A DNA stretch of 64,000 bases from Acidovorax sp. FHTAMBA. GTDB lineage: Bacteria; Pseudomonadota; Gammaproteobacteria; Burkholderiales; Burkholderiaceae_C. The notes below the pieces were generated by a model. The model saw nothing but the letters and a program-made list of their open reading frames with translations. It was not told where the DNA came from and made no database searches. Both the position numbers and the translations under genes were made by a program. Positions 1 to 10,263 of the stretch are shown in pieces. Location of the stretch: assembly GCF_038958875.1 (NCBI RefSeq), contig NZ_CP152407.1, positions 1,619,501 to 1,683,500 on the forward strand, in the 5' to 3' direction. The stretch's first letter is position 1; every line of letters begins with the position of its first letter.

Positions 1-1
1 C

Positions 2-700
2 AACGACCAGAAGGTCAGCTTCACGGTGCCCAGCGGCAACTTTGGCAACGTGTGTGCGGGCCATGTGGCGCGCATGATGGGCCTGCCCATTGCCAAGCTG
101 GTGGTGGCCACCAACGAGAACGACGTGCTCGACGAATTTTTCCGCACCGGCGTATACCGCGTGCGCAGCAGCGCTGACACGCACGAAACGTCCAGCCCCT
201 CGATGGACATCAGCAAGGCCAGCAACTTCGAGCGTTTCATATTCGACCTGCTGGGCCGCAACGGCCAGCGCACCAAGGCCTTGTTCAGCGCTGCGCTGCA
301 AACCTATGGCCGTTTCGATCTGAGCGCCGAGCCGCTGTTTGCCGATGCCGCCACCAAATACGGTTTTGAAAGCGGCAAGAGCACCCACGCCGACCGGCTG
401 GCCACCATCCGCGACACGTTCGAGCGCCACGGCGTCACCATCGATACCCACACTGCCGACGGCGTGAAGGTGGCGCGCGAGCACCACAGCGATGCCAAGG
501 TGCCCATGATCGTGCTGGAGACCGCGCTGCCCATCAAGTTCGCCGAGACCATTGTCGAGGCCCTGGGTCATGCGCCCGAGCGGCCTTCCAGGTTTGCCGG
601 CATTGAAGACCTGCCCAAACGCGTGCAGGTGATGCCGGCCGATGCAGCACTGGTCAAGGCCTACATCGAGCGCCACTGCGCCCCGGCTGTACTGGGCTAG
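2..700 (+). CDS. thrC: Threonine synthase, C-terminal part (cut by window start)
   Basis: The last 232 codons of a pyridoxal-phosphate enzyme that converts O-phosphohomoserine to threonine, the final step of threonine synthesis in the cytoplasm. The visible part opens in frame at base 2 with the conserved stretch FTVPSGNFGNVCAGH, where the Gly/Asn residues bind the cofactor phosphate in this family. The rest matches the C-terminal half of long-form threonine synthases. The N-terminus and the PLP lysine lie outside the window, so this is an edge truncation, not a broken gene. A GC-rich hairpin follows the stop. The gene usually sits behind hom in betaproteobacteria, which cannot be checked here. 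Confidence 0.93.
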   Translation, partial: NDQKVSFTVPSGNFGNVCAGHVARMMGLPIAKLVVATNENDVLDEFFRTGVYRVRSSADTHETSSPSMDISKASNFERFIFDLLGRNGQRTKALFSAALQTYGRFDLSAEPLFADAATKYGFESGKSTHADRLATIRDTFERHGVTIDTHTADGVKVAREHHSDAKVPMIVLETALPIKFAETIVEALGHAPERPSRFAGIEDLPKRVQVMPADAALVKAYIERHCAPAVLG

Positions 701-709
701 TAGCGCCAG

Positions 710-742
710 GGCCGCCCACCCACCGTGCGGGGCGGCCGGTTT
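710..742 (+). terminator. Candidate hairpin terminator after thrC
   Basis: GGCCGCCC (710-717) pairs perfectly with GGGCGGCC (730-737), giving an 8-bp stem and a 12-nt loop, followed by GGTTTGAT. The T tract is weak, so termination is an inference. The 3' side runs into the first copy of the palindromic element. Confidence 0.45.
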
Positions 743-806
743 GATATGAAATATGCCCCTGGCGCTTATCTGGTATGCGCTAGCAGCTATAAAAGCAATA
801 GCTACC
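740..806 (-). repeat. Palindromic dispersed element, copy A (thrC-mobB gap)
   Basis: On the minus strand this reads GCTTTTATAGCTGCTAGCGC, then a spacer and ATAAGCGCCAGGGGCAT, ending in TTTCATATCAAA. It shares the ATAGCTGC, GCGC and AAGCGC blocks and the flanking TTTGA end with the copies at 5.5, 16.3, 31.0 and 48.9 kb. It ends 9 nt before the mobB ribosome binding site. Confidence 0.75.
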
Positions 807-819
807 CAAGGAGCAATGG

Positions 820-1386
820 ATGAAAGTTGTAGGTTTTGCCGGCTTTTCCGGCAGTGGCAAGACCACGCTGGTCGAGCAGCTGATCCCCGAGCTGCGGCTG
901 CGCGGGCTGCGTGTGTCGGTGGTCAAGCATGCCCACCACAGCTTTGATGTGGACCACCCCGGCAAGGACACCTACCGCCACCGCGAGGCGGGCGCCTTCG
1001 AGGTGGTCGCCGCATCCGACAAGCGCCTGATGCTGGTGCGCGAGTTCGAGCAGCCCGCCACGCTCAGCGTGCACCACCTGCTGGCCGAGCTGTACCAGGG
1101 CGTGGACTGGGTGCTGGTGGAGGGGTTCAAGGAGAGCGACCTGCTGAAGGTCGAAGTCTGGCGCGCCCCGGAGCCCGGCCAGATGGCCAGGCCCCTGCGT
1201 TACCCTGACGACGATTTTGTGGTGGCCGTGGCCACCGATGCGCCCCAGCAGCTACCGCCCACGCAGTTGCCCATCCTCGATCTGAATGCACCCGCCCAGG
1301 TGGTGGACTGGCTGATCCAGTACGAGCACCGCTTTGAATACGACTGGGAGCTTCACGGAGGGCTGTTGCCGTGCGCCCCCCAATGA
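820..1386 (+). CDS. mobB: Molybdopterin-guanine dinucleotide biosynthesis adaptor protein MobB
   Basis: A 188-residue GTP-binding protein that assists MobA in attaching GMP to molybdopterin to form the guanine dinucleotide cofactor. The N-terminus carries the P-loop GFSGSGKTT at residues 7-15, followed by the MobB-type segment VVKHAHHSFDVDHPGKD, which is characteristic of the family. The start at 820 is preceded by AAGGAG at 809-814; a second ATG at 816 is out of frame. The stop overlaps moeA, so the two are probably translated together. It is slightly longer than E. coli MobB because of the C-terminal tail. Confidence 0.93.
   Translation: MKVVGFAGFSGSGKTTLVEQLIPELRLRGLRVSVVKHAHHSFDVDHPGKDTYRHREAGAFEVVAASDKRLMLVREFEQPATLSVHHLLAELYQGVDWVLVEGFKESDLLKVEVWRAPEPGQMARPLRYPDDDFVVAVATDAPQQLPPTQLPILDLNAPAQVVDWLIQYEHRFEYDWELHGGLLPCAPQ
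1357..1362 (+). promoter_or_regulatory. Shine-Dalgarno site that decides the moeA start
   Basis: GGAGGG lies 8 nt before a GTG at 1371 but 20 nt before the in-frame ATG at 1383. The spacing favours GTG 1371, although the ATG at 1383 forms the classical ATGA overlap with the mobB stop. Confidence 0.6.
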
Positions 1387-2639
1387 AGCCGCTCAAGCCG
1401 CTGGACGAGGCACTGGCCGACCTGTTGACCCGGGCCGTGCCCTTGGGCGATGCCGAGACCGTGACCAGCTTTGACGCCGATGGCCGCGTGCTGGCGCACG
1501 ACTGCGTCTCGGCCCTGCAGGTGCCGCCCGAGGACAACAGCTCCATGGACGGCTACGCCGTGCGCTGCGCCGACGTGCCGTCCGCCGGCGTGGTGCTGCC
1601 GGTGTCGCAGCGCATTCCCGCCGGCAGTGCGGGCGATGCCCTGGCACCCGGCACGGCCGCGCGCATCTTCACCGGCGCGCCCGTGCCCGCAGGTGCCGAT
1701 GCCATCCTGATGCAGGAAGACTGCGAGGCCTTGCCCGGCGCGGCCGACGGCCTGGGCCAGGTGCGCATCAACACCGTGCCCAAGTCGGGCCAGTGGATTC
1801 GCAGAGCAGGGGAGGACATCACCCGGGGGGCGGTGGTGCTTTCGGCTGGTACACGCCTCACACCGGCCGAGCTGGGCCTGGCCGCCAGCATTGGCCTGCA
1901 CCAGTTGCAGGTGGCGCGCCGCCCGCGCGTGGCGCTGTTCTCCACGGGCGATGAACTCGTGATGCCCGGCGAGGTGCCGCCCGAGCAGATGCGGCCCGGT
2001 GCCATCTACAACAGCAACCGTTTCTTTCTGCGCGCCATGCTGCTGCGCCTGGGTTGCGAGGTGACCGACTTTGGCATCGTGCCCGACCGGCGCGAGGCCA
2101 CCATCGACGCCCTGCGCACCGCCAGTGCTGCGCACGACCTCATCCTGACCAGTGGCGGCGTGAGCGTGGGCGAGGAAGACCACATCAAGCCCGCCGTGGA
2201 GGCGCTGGGTACGCTGGAGTTGTGGCAGCTGGCCATGAAGCCCGGCAAGCCCTTTGCGTACGGCCAGATCCCGCGCAGTGGAAACGATGACAGCGGTGCC
2301 GCGCACTTCATGGGCCTGCCCGGTAACCCGGTGTCGAGCTTTCTGACCTTTGCGCTGCTGGTGCGCCCGTTTGTGTTGCGCCTGCAGGGCGTGAAGGACG
2401 TTGCTCCTCAATCCATAGCTGCCCGCGCTGATTTCGCCTGGCCAAAAGCCGATAAACGCCGCGAATTTCTGCGCGTGCGCCACAACGCTGCGGGCGGGCT
2501 GGACCTGTTCCACAACCAGAGCTCGGGCGTGCTCACCTCGGCCGCCTGGGGCGATGGTGTGGTGGACAACCCGGCCGGCCAGACCATTGCGGCCGACGAC
2601 ACGGTGCGCTTCATCGCTTTTGCGGAGCTGCTGTCATGA
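1371..2639 (+). CDS. moeA: Molybdopterin molybdenumtransferase MoeA
   Basis: A 422-residue enzyme that inserts molybdate into adenylylated molybdopterin, completing molybdenum cofactor. Family hallmarks are DNSSMDGYA near residue 60, RIFTGAPVPAGADAI, the central GDEL motif, the TSGGVSVGEEDHIKPA loop of the MogA-like domain, and GLPGNPVSS. The C-terminal domain contains DKRREFLRVR. The start is GTG by ribosome-site spacing. It overlaps mobB upstream and moaD downstream by short overlaps, so mobB-moeA-moaD is an operon. The segment at bases 2401-2450 resembles a degenerate copy of the dispersed palindromic element, in frame. Confidence 0.96.
   Translation: MRPPMKPLKPLDEALADLLTRAVPLGDAETVTSFDADGRVLAHDCVSALQVPPEDNSSMDGYAVRCADVPSAGVVLPVSQRIPAGSAGDALAPGTAARIFTGAPVPAGADAILMQEDCEALPGAADGLGQVRINTVPKSGQWIRRAGEDITRGAVVLSAGTRLTPAELGLAASIGLHQLQVARRPRVALFSTGDELVMPGEVPPEQMRPGAIYNSNRFFLRAMLLRLGCEVTDFGIVPDRREATIDALRTASAAHDLILTSGGVSVGEEDHIKPAVEALGTLELWQLAMKPGKPFAYGQIPRSGNDDSGAAHFMGLPGNPVSSFLTFALLVRPFVLRLQGVKDVAPQSIAARADFAWPKADKRREFLRVRHNAAGGLDLFHNQSSGVLTSAAWGDGVVDNPAGQTIAADDTVRFIAFAELLS
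2401..2450 (+). repeat. Possible degenerate palindromic element inside moeA, copy B
   Basis: TTGCT, then ATAGCTGCCCGCGCTGATTT, then CCTGGCCAAAA, in the same order as the intergenic copy at 31.0 kb. It is read as SIAARADF, in the same codon phase as the ribD copy (IAGRA). The second palindromic arm is eroded, and the downstream codons encode a conserved MoeA motif, so chance resemblance cannot be excluded. Confidence 0.4.
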
Positions 2640-2887
2640 AGATATCCGTCCGTTATTTCGCCTCCATCCGCGAGGCCATCGGCACCGGGCACGAGGCAGT
2701 GGACACGGCCGCGGCCACGCTGGGCGAGCTGCGCGATGAACTCATCGCCCGCGGTGGTGCGCACGCCAGCAGCCTTGCACGCGGCCGTGCCGTGCGCATG
2801 GCGCTCAACCAGACCCTGAGCGATGAATCCGCCGCCCTGGCCGATGGGGCCGAAGTGGCGTTTTTCCCGCCGGTCACAGGCGGCTGA
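2636..2887 (+). CDS. moaD: Molybdopterin synthase small subunit MoaD
   Basis: An 83-residue ubiquitin-fold sulfur carrier. It ends in the essential Gly-Gly tail (FFPPVTGG), which is adenylylated and converted to a thiocarboxylate before it donates sulfur to precursor Z together with MoaE. The ATG overlaps the moeA stop (ATGA), so translation is coupled. Its partner moaE is not adjacent but 2.1 kb downstream, behind a minus-strand dapA-like gene and three small genes. The last 14 bases overlap the end of the convergent dapA-like gene. Confidence 0.95.
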   Translation: MKISVRYFASIREAIGTGHEAVDTAAATLGELRDELIARGGAHASSLARGRAVRMALNQTLSDESAALADGAEVAFFPPVTGG

Positions 2888-3761
2888 CCTCCGCTGCGGC
2901 TTGTACGCGCTGCGCCAGTGCGGGTGACGCTGGCAACATCGGCGCGCGCAGCTCGTTGCGCATCCAGCCGGCCCGCGCCAGCACGGCCTTGAGCGGGGCG
3001 GGGTTGGGTTCCGCAAAACAGGTTTCTATCCAGGGCTGCAAGGTCTGCCATAGGTGGCGGGCCTCAGGCAAATCGCCCACGCGCAGCTGTTCCACCAGCT
3101 CCACGAAACGCTGCGTCTGCCAGTGCGCGCTGGCGGCAATGGCGCCGTGCCCGCCCAGGGCCAGGGTGGTGAACATCTGCGCGTCTTCGCCCGCCAGCAC
3201 GGCCAGGCGCCCGTCCGCGATCAGCGCCTGGGTCTTGGCGGTGTTGCCGCCACAGTCCTTGATGGCACGGATGTGCGGGTGCCCGGCCAGGGCCAGCAGG
3301 GTCTCGGTGGCCAGCGCGGCGCCCGTGCGGTAGGGGATGTCATAGACCACCAGGGGCGCGGCGCTGGCATCGGCCAGGGTGCGGAACCACAGCAACAGGC
3401 CCTCTTGCGAGGGGCGGATGTAGTGCGGCGCGGGCACCAGCAGCCCGGCCAGTGGGTATTGCGCCAGAGCGTTCACCCATTCCACCGTCTGGCCCATGTG
3501 GTAGCCCGACAGGCCCATCACCACAGGCAGACCCTGCGCGGCGCCGAGCACGGTTTCCAGCACGGCCAGCTGCTCGGTCTTGTCGAGCGCGGCGGCCTCA
3601 CCCGTGGAGCCACAGGCCACAAAGCCCGCGACGCCTTGCCGAGTCAGCGTGGTGGTTAACGCCGCGAGGGCAGGGTGGTCCACGGCGTCGTCCTTGAACG
3701 GCGTGACCAGGGGAATCCAGAGGCCCTGGAACGGGGTGGTGAGAGCGGGTGTTGAAGGCAT
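2874..3761 (-). CDS. Dihydrodipicolinate synthase / N-acetylneuraminate lyase family protein (DapA-like)
   Basis: A 295-residue class I aldolase of the DapA family. Visible family residues are CGSTGEAAAL near residue 50 (the phosphate-mimic and proton-relay threonine loop), the catalytic tyrosine in YDIPYRTG, and the Schiff-base lysine in AIKDCGGN near residue 165. The Arg after the tyrosine motif is compatible with binding an alpha-keto acid carboxylate, as in true DapA. Whether it makes the lysine precursor or acts on another keto acid cannot be told. It lies inside the molybdenum cofactor cluster on the opposite strand and overlaps moaD tail to tail by 14 bp. Confidence 0.88.
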   Translation of the reverse strand: MPSTPALTTPFQGLWIPLVTPFKDDAVDHPALAALTTTLTRQGVAGFVACGSTGEAAALDKTEQLAVLETVLGAAQGLPVVMGLSGYHMGQTVEWVNALAQYPLAGLLVPAPHYIRPSQEGLLLWFRTLADASAAPLVVYDIPYRTGAALATETLLALAGHPHIRAIKDCGGNTAKTQALIADGRLAVLAGEDAQMFTTLALGGHGAIAASAHWQTQRFVELVEQLRVGDLPEARHLWQTLQPWIETCFAEPNPAPLKAVLARAGWMRNELRAPMLPASPALAQRVQAAAEVSRL

Positions 3762-3853
3762 GCGAGACGTCCTTGAGGTTCGACCGATGGAAGAACCGTC
3801 ACAGGTGCGCGCACAGATTGCCGGGTGTCAAAAAGGGGGAGTTTTTGCCAAGG

Positions 3854-3881
3854 GGTTCCGTCGCTCATCCGGGACGGAACC
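3854..3881. repeat. 9-bp inverted repeat between two minus-strand genes
   Basis: GGTTCCGTC (3854-3862) and GACGGAACC (3873-3881) are perfect complements around a 10-nt loop. The repeat lies upstream of the dapA-like gene and downstream of the 4027-4404 gene. With no T run on the minus strand, an operator or a weak terminator is possible. The rest of 3762-4026 shows no gene. Confidence 0.5.
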
Positions 3882-4026
3882 ACACAGCTCCGGTCAGATG
3901 AGCTGGGGTTTTTTGGCTTTGACCACGCACTGCAATGCCACCGCCGGTGCGGCGGGCATGGCGAAAAGGGTGTGCGTGGGCATGGGGCGCAGTATAGCCA
4001 GGCCCTGGCTGGCGCGGCAAACGCGC

Positions 4027-4404
4027 TCAGCGCCCCGACGCTCCAAGTCCGACAGGCTCCTGGCGGGGTACCTCGTCCACCGGCACAGGTTGCGGGGCCA
4101 TCAGCAAAGGGCATTGCCACGCCAGCAGCTCGGCCAGCCGGGTGACGACCCACGTTGCTTCGGCCACCGACACGCCCGATTCGGCCGTGCACAGCCCGGC
4201 ATGGATGCGCTGCAGGATCTCGGTTTCAGACGGCGCCTGCACGTGGTAGAGCGTCTGCGCATGCTCCACCAGGTGGCCTGCCAGGTCTTCGCACAGCTCG
4301 TAGCGGGTGCGCACGGTGTCGGCCTTGTCCGTCAGGCGCCCCCGTGTGTCGGTGTACACGGCCATGAAGGAGGGGGGCACGTGGATCTGGTTGTCGTCGT
4401 CCAT
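4027..4404 (-). CDS. Conserved hypothetical small protein
   Basis: A 125-residue soluble protein, start chosen at MDDDNQIHVPPSF because the upstream extension to 4464 is low-complexity Pro/Ser and overlaps the next gene. The middle (DTVRTRYELCEDLAGHLVEHA) looks helical, followed by a segment rich in small and acidic residues and an aliphatic helix (WVVTRLAELLAWQCP). I do not recognise a domain. Its close spacing (7 nt) to the upstream gene at 4412-4666 implies a two-gene operon. Similar short proteins occur in related genomes from memory, which supports it being real but does not give a function. Confidence 0.7.
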   Translation of the reverse strand: MDDDNQIHVPPSFMAVYTDTRGRLTDKADTVRTRYELCEDLAGHLVEHAQTLYHVQAPSETEILQRIHAGLCTAESGVSVAEATWVVTRLAELLAWQCPLLMAPQPVPVDEVPRQEPVGLGASGR

Positions 4405-4411
4405 GGGGGGC

Positions 4412-4666
4412 TCAGTCGGGGGTGAACAGCCGCTCGAACCGGGCCTGGTCGGAGGCCAGCTCAAACGTCACCACCTGCCCCATCTTCATGTCCGACAGGC
4501 GGCAGGCGCCAAATAGCGTTGTTTTGCCTGCGAGTTCCATCACCTCCAGGTCAATGATCGCGTAGGGGTGGGGCACAAACACCTGGTGCTCGAAGACGTC
4601 GCGCACGGTGTTGCGCGGGGACGGGTAGAGCTTGTAGAGATCGGTCTGAATCGTTTGTGTGGCCAT
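4412..4666 (-). CDS. Conserved hypothetical small protein
   Basis: An 84-residue soluble protein. The start is placed at MATQTIQTDLYKLYPSPRN because residues further upstream belong to the shadow of a plus-strand gene. It contains FVPHPYAIIDLEVME and ends VTFELASDQARFERLFTPD, a mix of strands and one amphipathic helix with no recognised motif or membrane segment. It is the first gene of a probable pair with 4027-4404 and is divergent from the small gene at 4754, with an 87-nt gap that must hold both promoters. Confidence 0.65.
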   Translation of the reverse strand: MATQTIQTDLYKLYPSPRNTVRDVFEHQVFVPHPYAIIDLEVMELAGKTTLFGACRLSDMKMGQVVTFELASDQARFERLFTPD

Positions 4667-4753
4667 GGATTGAAAGGGCTTGGAAGATCGCGCACCGGAT
4701 CGCATGCGGGTACAGTGCTGGCGAATCGTACAGACAAACGTTTTTATCCCTCT

Positions 4754-4984
4754 ATGGCACGCAACAAAAGTGAATGGCCCGCCAAGGTACTGGCCCTGGT
4801 CAAGGGCGGCAATGTGAATGCTGCCATTGCGCAGATCAAGGTGGCTCCCACCGTGGGTGACGTCACGCGCCTGCAGGCACTGCTGGCGCAATTGCCCCCT
4901 TCGCCCGCACTGGCGCAGCTGAACAAGGTGGTGGAAGAAGAGCGCGCCCTGCTGGCGGCGCCGCGGCTGCACCGGTCGCCCTGA
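4754..4984 (+). CDS. Conserved hypothetical small helical protein
   Basis: A 76-residue basic protein starting MARNKSEWPAKVLALVKGG. The body is almost entirely predicted helix (AAIAQIKVAPTVGDVTRLQALL, then ALAQLNKVVEEERALL in two stretches), with no Cys and no membrane segment. Its start lies after a T-rich stretch at 4739-4748. It stops 46 nt before moaE and may be co-transcribed with it. No domain is recognised; the size and helical content would fit a small adaptor or nucleic-acid-binding protein, but this is a guess. Confidence 0.6.
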   Translation: MARNKSEWPAKVLALVKGGNVNAAIAQIKVAPTVGDVTRLQALLAQLPPSPALAQLNKVVEEERALLAAPRLHRSP

Positions 4985-5030
4985 CCAACTGCCTGTCTGA
5001 ACACCACATGCCCCGCTGAGAAAACTTGCC

Positions 5031-5507
5031 ATGACCTTGCCCCGCGTTTCCATCCAGACCGAGGACTTTGACCTCTCCACCGAAGTCGCTGCGCTGCGCC
5101 GTGAAAACAAAGGTATTGGCGCCGTGTGCAGCTTCATCGGCACGGTGCGTGACCGCAACGAGGGCGACCAGGTGTCCTCGATGGAGCTGGAGCACTACCC
5201 CGGCATGACCGAAAAATCCATCGAAGCCATGGTGGACGAGGCCTTCCGCCGTTTTGACATCTTCGGCGCGCGGGTGATTCACCGCGTGGGCCTGCTGCAG
5301 CCCCTGGACCAGATCGTGCTGGTGGCCGTCACCAGCGCCCACCGGGGCCAGAGCTTTCAGGCCTGTGAATTTTTGATGGACTACCTCAAGACCCAGGCGC
5401 CGTTCTGGAAGAAGGAAGAAACCCCCCAGGGCGCGCGCTGGGTGGATGCCCGCGTGAGCGACGACGCGGCGTTGGCGCGATGGGGCATCACCGCGACCAA
5501 TGCCTGA
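5031..5507 (+). CDS. moaE: Molybdopterin synthase catalytic subunit MoaE
   Basis: A 158-residue subunit that, with thiocarboxylated MoaD, adds the dithiolene sulfurs to precursor Z. The family pattern is complete: GAVCSFIGTVRD near residue 30, LEHYPGMTEKSI, VTSAHRGQSFQACEFLMDYLK and the active-site lysines in LKTQAPFWKKE (residues about 118-128). It is separated from moaD by 2.1 kb, unlike the adjacent moaD-moaE order seen in many bacteria. Confidence 0.96.
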   Translation: MTLPRVSIQTEDFDLSTEVAALRRENKGIGAVCSFIGTVRDRNEGDQVSSMELEHYPGMTEKSIEAMVDEAFRRFDIFGARVIHRVGLLQPLDQIVLVAVTSAHRGQSFQACEFLMDYLKTQAPFWKKEETPQGARWVDARVSDDAALARWGITATNA

Positions 5508-5538
5508 TGCCGCACCCCCTGGTGTGGGGTGTAAATAT

Positions 5539-5598
5539 CGGTCAAATTGGCCTCTATCGCTTGCTGGTAAAGCGCGAGTAGCTACTAAATTAGTAGTA
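5539..5598 (-). repeat. Palindromic dispersed element, copy C (moaE-clpB gap)
   Basis: The minus strand reads TACTAATTTAGTAGCTACTC, then GCGCTTTACCAGCAAGCGAT and AGAGGCCAATTTGACC. It has the GCGCTT-spacer-AAGCG palindromic core and the GAGGCCAATTTGA tail typical of the family. It lies 30-90 nt downstream of moaE. Confidence 0.75.
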
Positions 5599-5661
5599 TT
5601 CGGGTAAGGCGACGCCGGGAGCGTTTGCTGACGCAGGTCAATCGGTGCGCAGGCGCAGTGT

Positions 5662-5685
5662 CTTGAAATCAGCCACCCCCCGCCT
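5662..5685 (+). promoter_or_regulatory. Possible heat-shock (sigma-32) promoter of clpB
   Basis: CTTGAAA at 5662-5668 matches the sigma-32 -35 element, and CCCCGCCT at 5678-5685 resembles the CCCCATNT -10. The spacer of about 10 nt is shorter than the usual 13-15, so the call is tentative. The position, about 30 nt before the clpB start, fits. Confidence 0.3.
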
Positions 5686-5715
5686 CAAGTGCTCTGCAAT
5701 TCGGAGGACATCCAC

Positions 5716-8322
<2,607 letters not shown>

Positions 8323-8331
8323 CCGGGGCCG

Positions 8332-8357
8332 GGGAAAAGGGTCGAGCCCCTTTTCCC
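8332..8357 (+). terminator. Hairpin terminator after clpB
   Basis: GGGAAAAGGG (8332-8341), loop TCGAGC, CCCTTTTCCC (8348-8357) form a perfect 10-bp stem 10 nt after the clpB stop. There is no run of T after it, so it could be an RNA-stabilising hairpin instead. Confidence 0.55.
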
Positions 8358-8385
8358 TTGCCCGAATGTGAAGGAGAGGTGTCGT

Positions 8386-8742
8386 TTGAATGAATTTGTT
8401 GCGGGCGTCCTGCGCCTGTTGCTGCGGGTCGTAGTCATTGCCATGGGGCTGGTGTTGTTTGCCAGCCTGCTGGTGGCTGTGATGGTGCTGGCGCTGGTGT
8501 GGTCGCTGCGGGCGGCCTGGGCGCGCATCACGGGCCGGCCCGTCACCCCGTGGGTGATGCGCATGGACCCGCGCACGGGCTTTCACACCGTGTTCCGCTC
8601 CACCGAACGCTGGACAACTGCCCGCCCGCGCTCGGCTGACGCAGCGCATGACGCCACCGACGAGGCTGCAGCGTCGCGCCGGGGTGGCGTGCTGCCGGGC
8701 GCCGCCGAGGTGACTGACGTCGAGGCGCGTGAAGTGCGTTGA
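8386..8742 (+). CDS. Small single-span membrane protein, function unknown
   Basis: A 118-residue protein. The start is taken at TTG 8386 because AAGGAGAGG (8371-8379) lies 6 nt upstream and overlaps the codons of the longer GTG frame from 8368. Residues about 4-40 form one long hydrophobic segment (VLRLLLRVVVIAMGLVLFAS and on), followed by WARITGRPVTPWVMRMDPRTGFHTVFRST and a charged Ala-rich tail. The topology suggests an inner-membrane anchor with a cytoplasmic tail. It follows clpB by 63 nt beyond the hairpin. No known domain. Confidence 0.7.
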   Translation: MNEFVAGVLRLLLRVVVIAMGLVLFASLLVAVMVLALVWSLRAAWARITGRPVTPWVMRMDPRTGFHTVFRSTERWTTARPRSADAAHDATDEAAASRRGGVLPGAAEVTDVEAREVR

Positions 8743-8823
8743 GCGCCGACCTCCCCTCACAAACCCCTTCGCTGCACGTTCTGCCCGCGACACGATGCCC
8801 GGGGTGTCTTCTATGATCCGGGC

Positions 8824-10263
8824 ATGACACCAGCCGATATCCACGCCCACTTCGATCTCCAGCGCCAGGCCAGCCGCGCCCATGTGGATGTGCCACTGCT
8901 CGTGCGCCGCGAGCGTCTCCTGCGCATCTCCAAAATGCTGGACGAGCACGGCGCCGTGCTGGCGGCCGCGGTGCAGGCAGACTTCGGCATGCGGTCGCCG
9001 CGCCTCACGGAAGTGGCTGATTTTTTCGTTCTGCGCACGCTGCTCTCGCACACGCTGAGCCATCTGGCGAAGTGGATGAAACCCCGCAAGGTGCGAACGC
9101 CCCTTTACCTGCAACCCGCGCATGCGTTCATCCAGCGCCAGCCGCTGGGCGTGGTGGGGGTGATTTCACCGTGGAACTACCCGGTGCAGCTGGCCCTGGC
9201 GCCCGCCATCACCGCGCTGGCAGCCGGCAACCGCGTGATGCTCAAGCCCAGCGAGTTGACACCCCACACCTCGGCCCAGCTGGCGTTGCTGGTGGCGCAG
9301 TTTTTCTCACCCGACGAGTTCTGCGTGGTGCAGGGCGATGCCAACCTGGCAGCCCTGTTTGCCTCGCTGCCGTTCGATCACCTGGTGTTTACCGGCTCCA
9401 CCGCCGTGGGCCGCAAGGTGGCGCAGGCGGCAGCGCAGAACCTCACGCCCACCACGCTGGAACTGGGCGGCAAATCCCCCTGCATCATCGACGGCCACTG
9501 CGACATGCAGGACGCCGCCCTCAAGATTGCGCACGGCAAGCTGATCAACGCGGGGCAAACCTGCATTGCCCCCGACTACGTGCTGCTGCCGCGTGGCCGC
9601 GAGGGCGAGTTTGCGCAGGCCTACCGGGCTGCGGTGTCGCGCCTGTTCCCTACCATCGAGGGCAATGCCGACTACGCCTCCATCATCACGCCGCGCCACC
9701 ACGCACGGCTGCGCACCATGCTGCAGCAGGCGCAGACGCAGGGCGCGGAGGTGCAGACCATCGACCCGGCTGCAGGCAAGCCCGCAGCCAGCACGGTGGG
9801 CACGCTGGGCGACGGCGCCAGCCGCCAGATGCTGCCCACGCTCGTGTTCGGCGCCACGTCGCAAATGCAGCTGATGCAGGAAGAGATCTTTGGTCCCATC
9901 CTGCCGGTGATCTCGTACGAGCGGCTGGACGACGCGGTTGCCCACATCAACGCCGAGCCCCGTCCCCTGGCGCTGTACTGGTTCGGCCAGAGCGAGTCGG
10001 TGCGCGACGACGTGCTTCGCCGCACCGTGAGCGGGGGTGTCACCGTGAACGACACCCTCATGCACATCGCCCATGACAACCTGCCCTTTGGCGGTGTGGG
10101 CGACAGTGGCTGGGGCGCATACCATGGCGAGCAGGGCTTTCTGCGCTTTTGCCACCAGAAGTCGGTGCTGGTGCAATCGCGCTGGGCCATGGGCTCGCTG
10201 TTCTACCCCCCCTATGGCGCCCGGTTCGACCAGGTCATGGGGCTGCTGCGGCGCTGGCTGTAG
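8824..10263 (+). CDS. Aldehyde dehydrogenase, coniferyl-aldehyde dehydrogenase type
   Basis: A 479-residue NAD(P)-dependent aldehyde dehydrogenase of the class 3 / coniferyl-aldehyde branch. Visible are the SPWNYPVQL cofactor loop near residue 117, FTGSTAVGRKVAQ (NAD-binding turn), the catalytic glutamate in LELGGKSP, the nucleophilic cysteine in GQTCIAPDYVL near residue 248, and EEIFGPILPV. The ending IAHDNLPFGGVGDSGWGAYHG is typical of coniferyl-aldehyde dehydrogenases. The substrate is inferred only from family resemblance; fatty or aromatic aldehydes are equally possible. Its 3' end overlaps the convergent sensor kinase gene by 29 bp. Confidence 0.9.
   Translation: MTPADIHAHFDLQRQASRAHVDVPLLVRRERLLRISKMLDEHGAVLAAAVQADFGMRSPRLTEVADFFVLRTLLSHTLSHLAKWMKPRKVRTPLYLQPAHAFIQRQPLGVVGVISPWNYPVQLALAPAITALAAGNRVMLKPSELTPHTSAQLALLVAQFFSPDEFCVVQGDANLAALFASLPFDHLVFTGSTAVGRKVAQAAAQNLTPTTLELGGKSPCIIDGHCDMQDAALKIAHGKLINAGQTCIAPDYVLLPRGREGEFAQAYRAAVSRLFPTIEGNADYASIITPRHHARLRTMLQQAQTQGAEVQTIDPAAGKPAASTVGTLGDGASRQMLPTLVFGATSQMQLMQEEIFGPILPVISYERLDDAVAHINAEPRPLALYWFGQSESVRDDVLRRTVSGGVTVNDTLMHIAHDNLPFGGVGDSGWGAYHGEQGFLRFCHQKSVLVQSRWAMGSLFYPPYGARFDQVMGLLRRWL

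Noticed and set aside
1..700. thrC as a pseudogene lacking its N-terminus
   Set aside because: The frame is open to the first base of the window, so the truncation is due to the window edge.
4670..4753. A promoter for the small gene at 4754
   Set aside because: The T-rich stretch at 4739-4748 is suggestive, but no -35/-10 pair of acceptable spacing could be identified.
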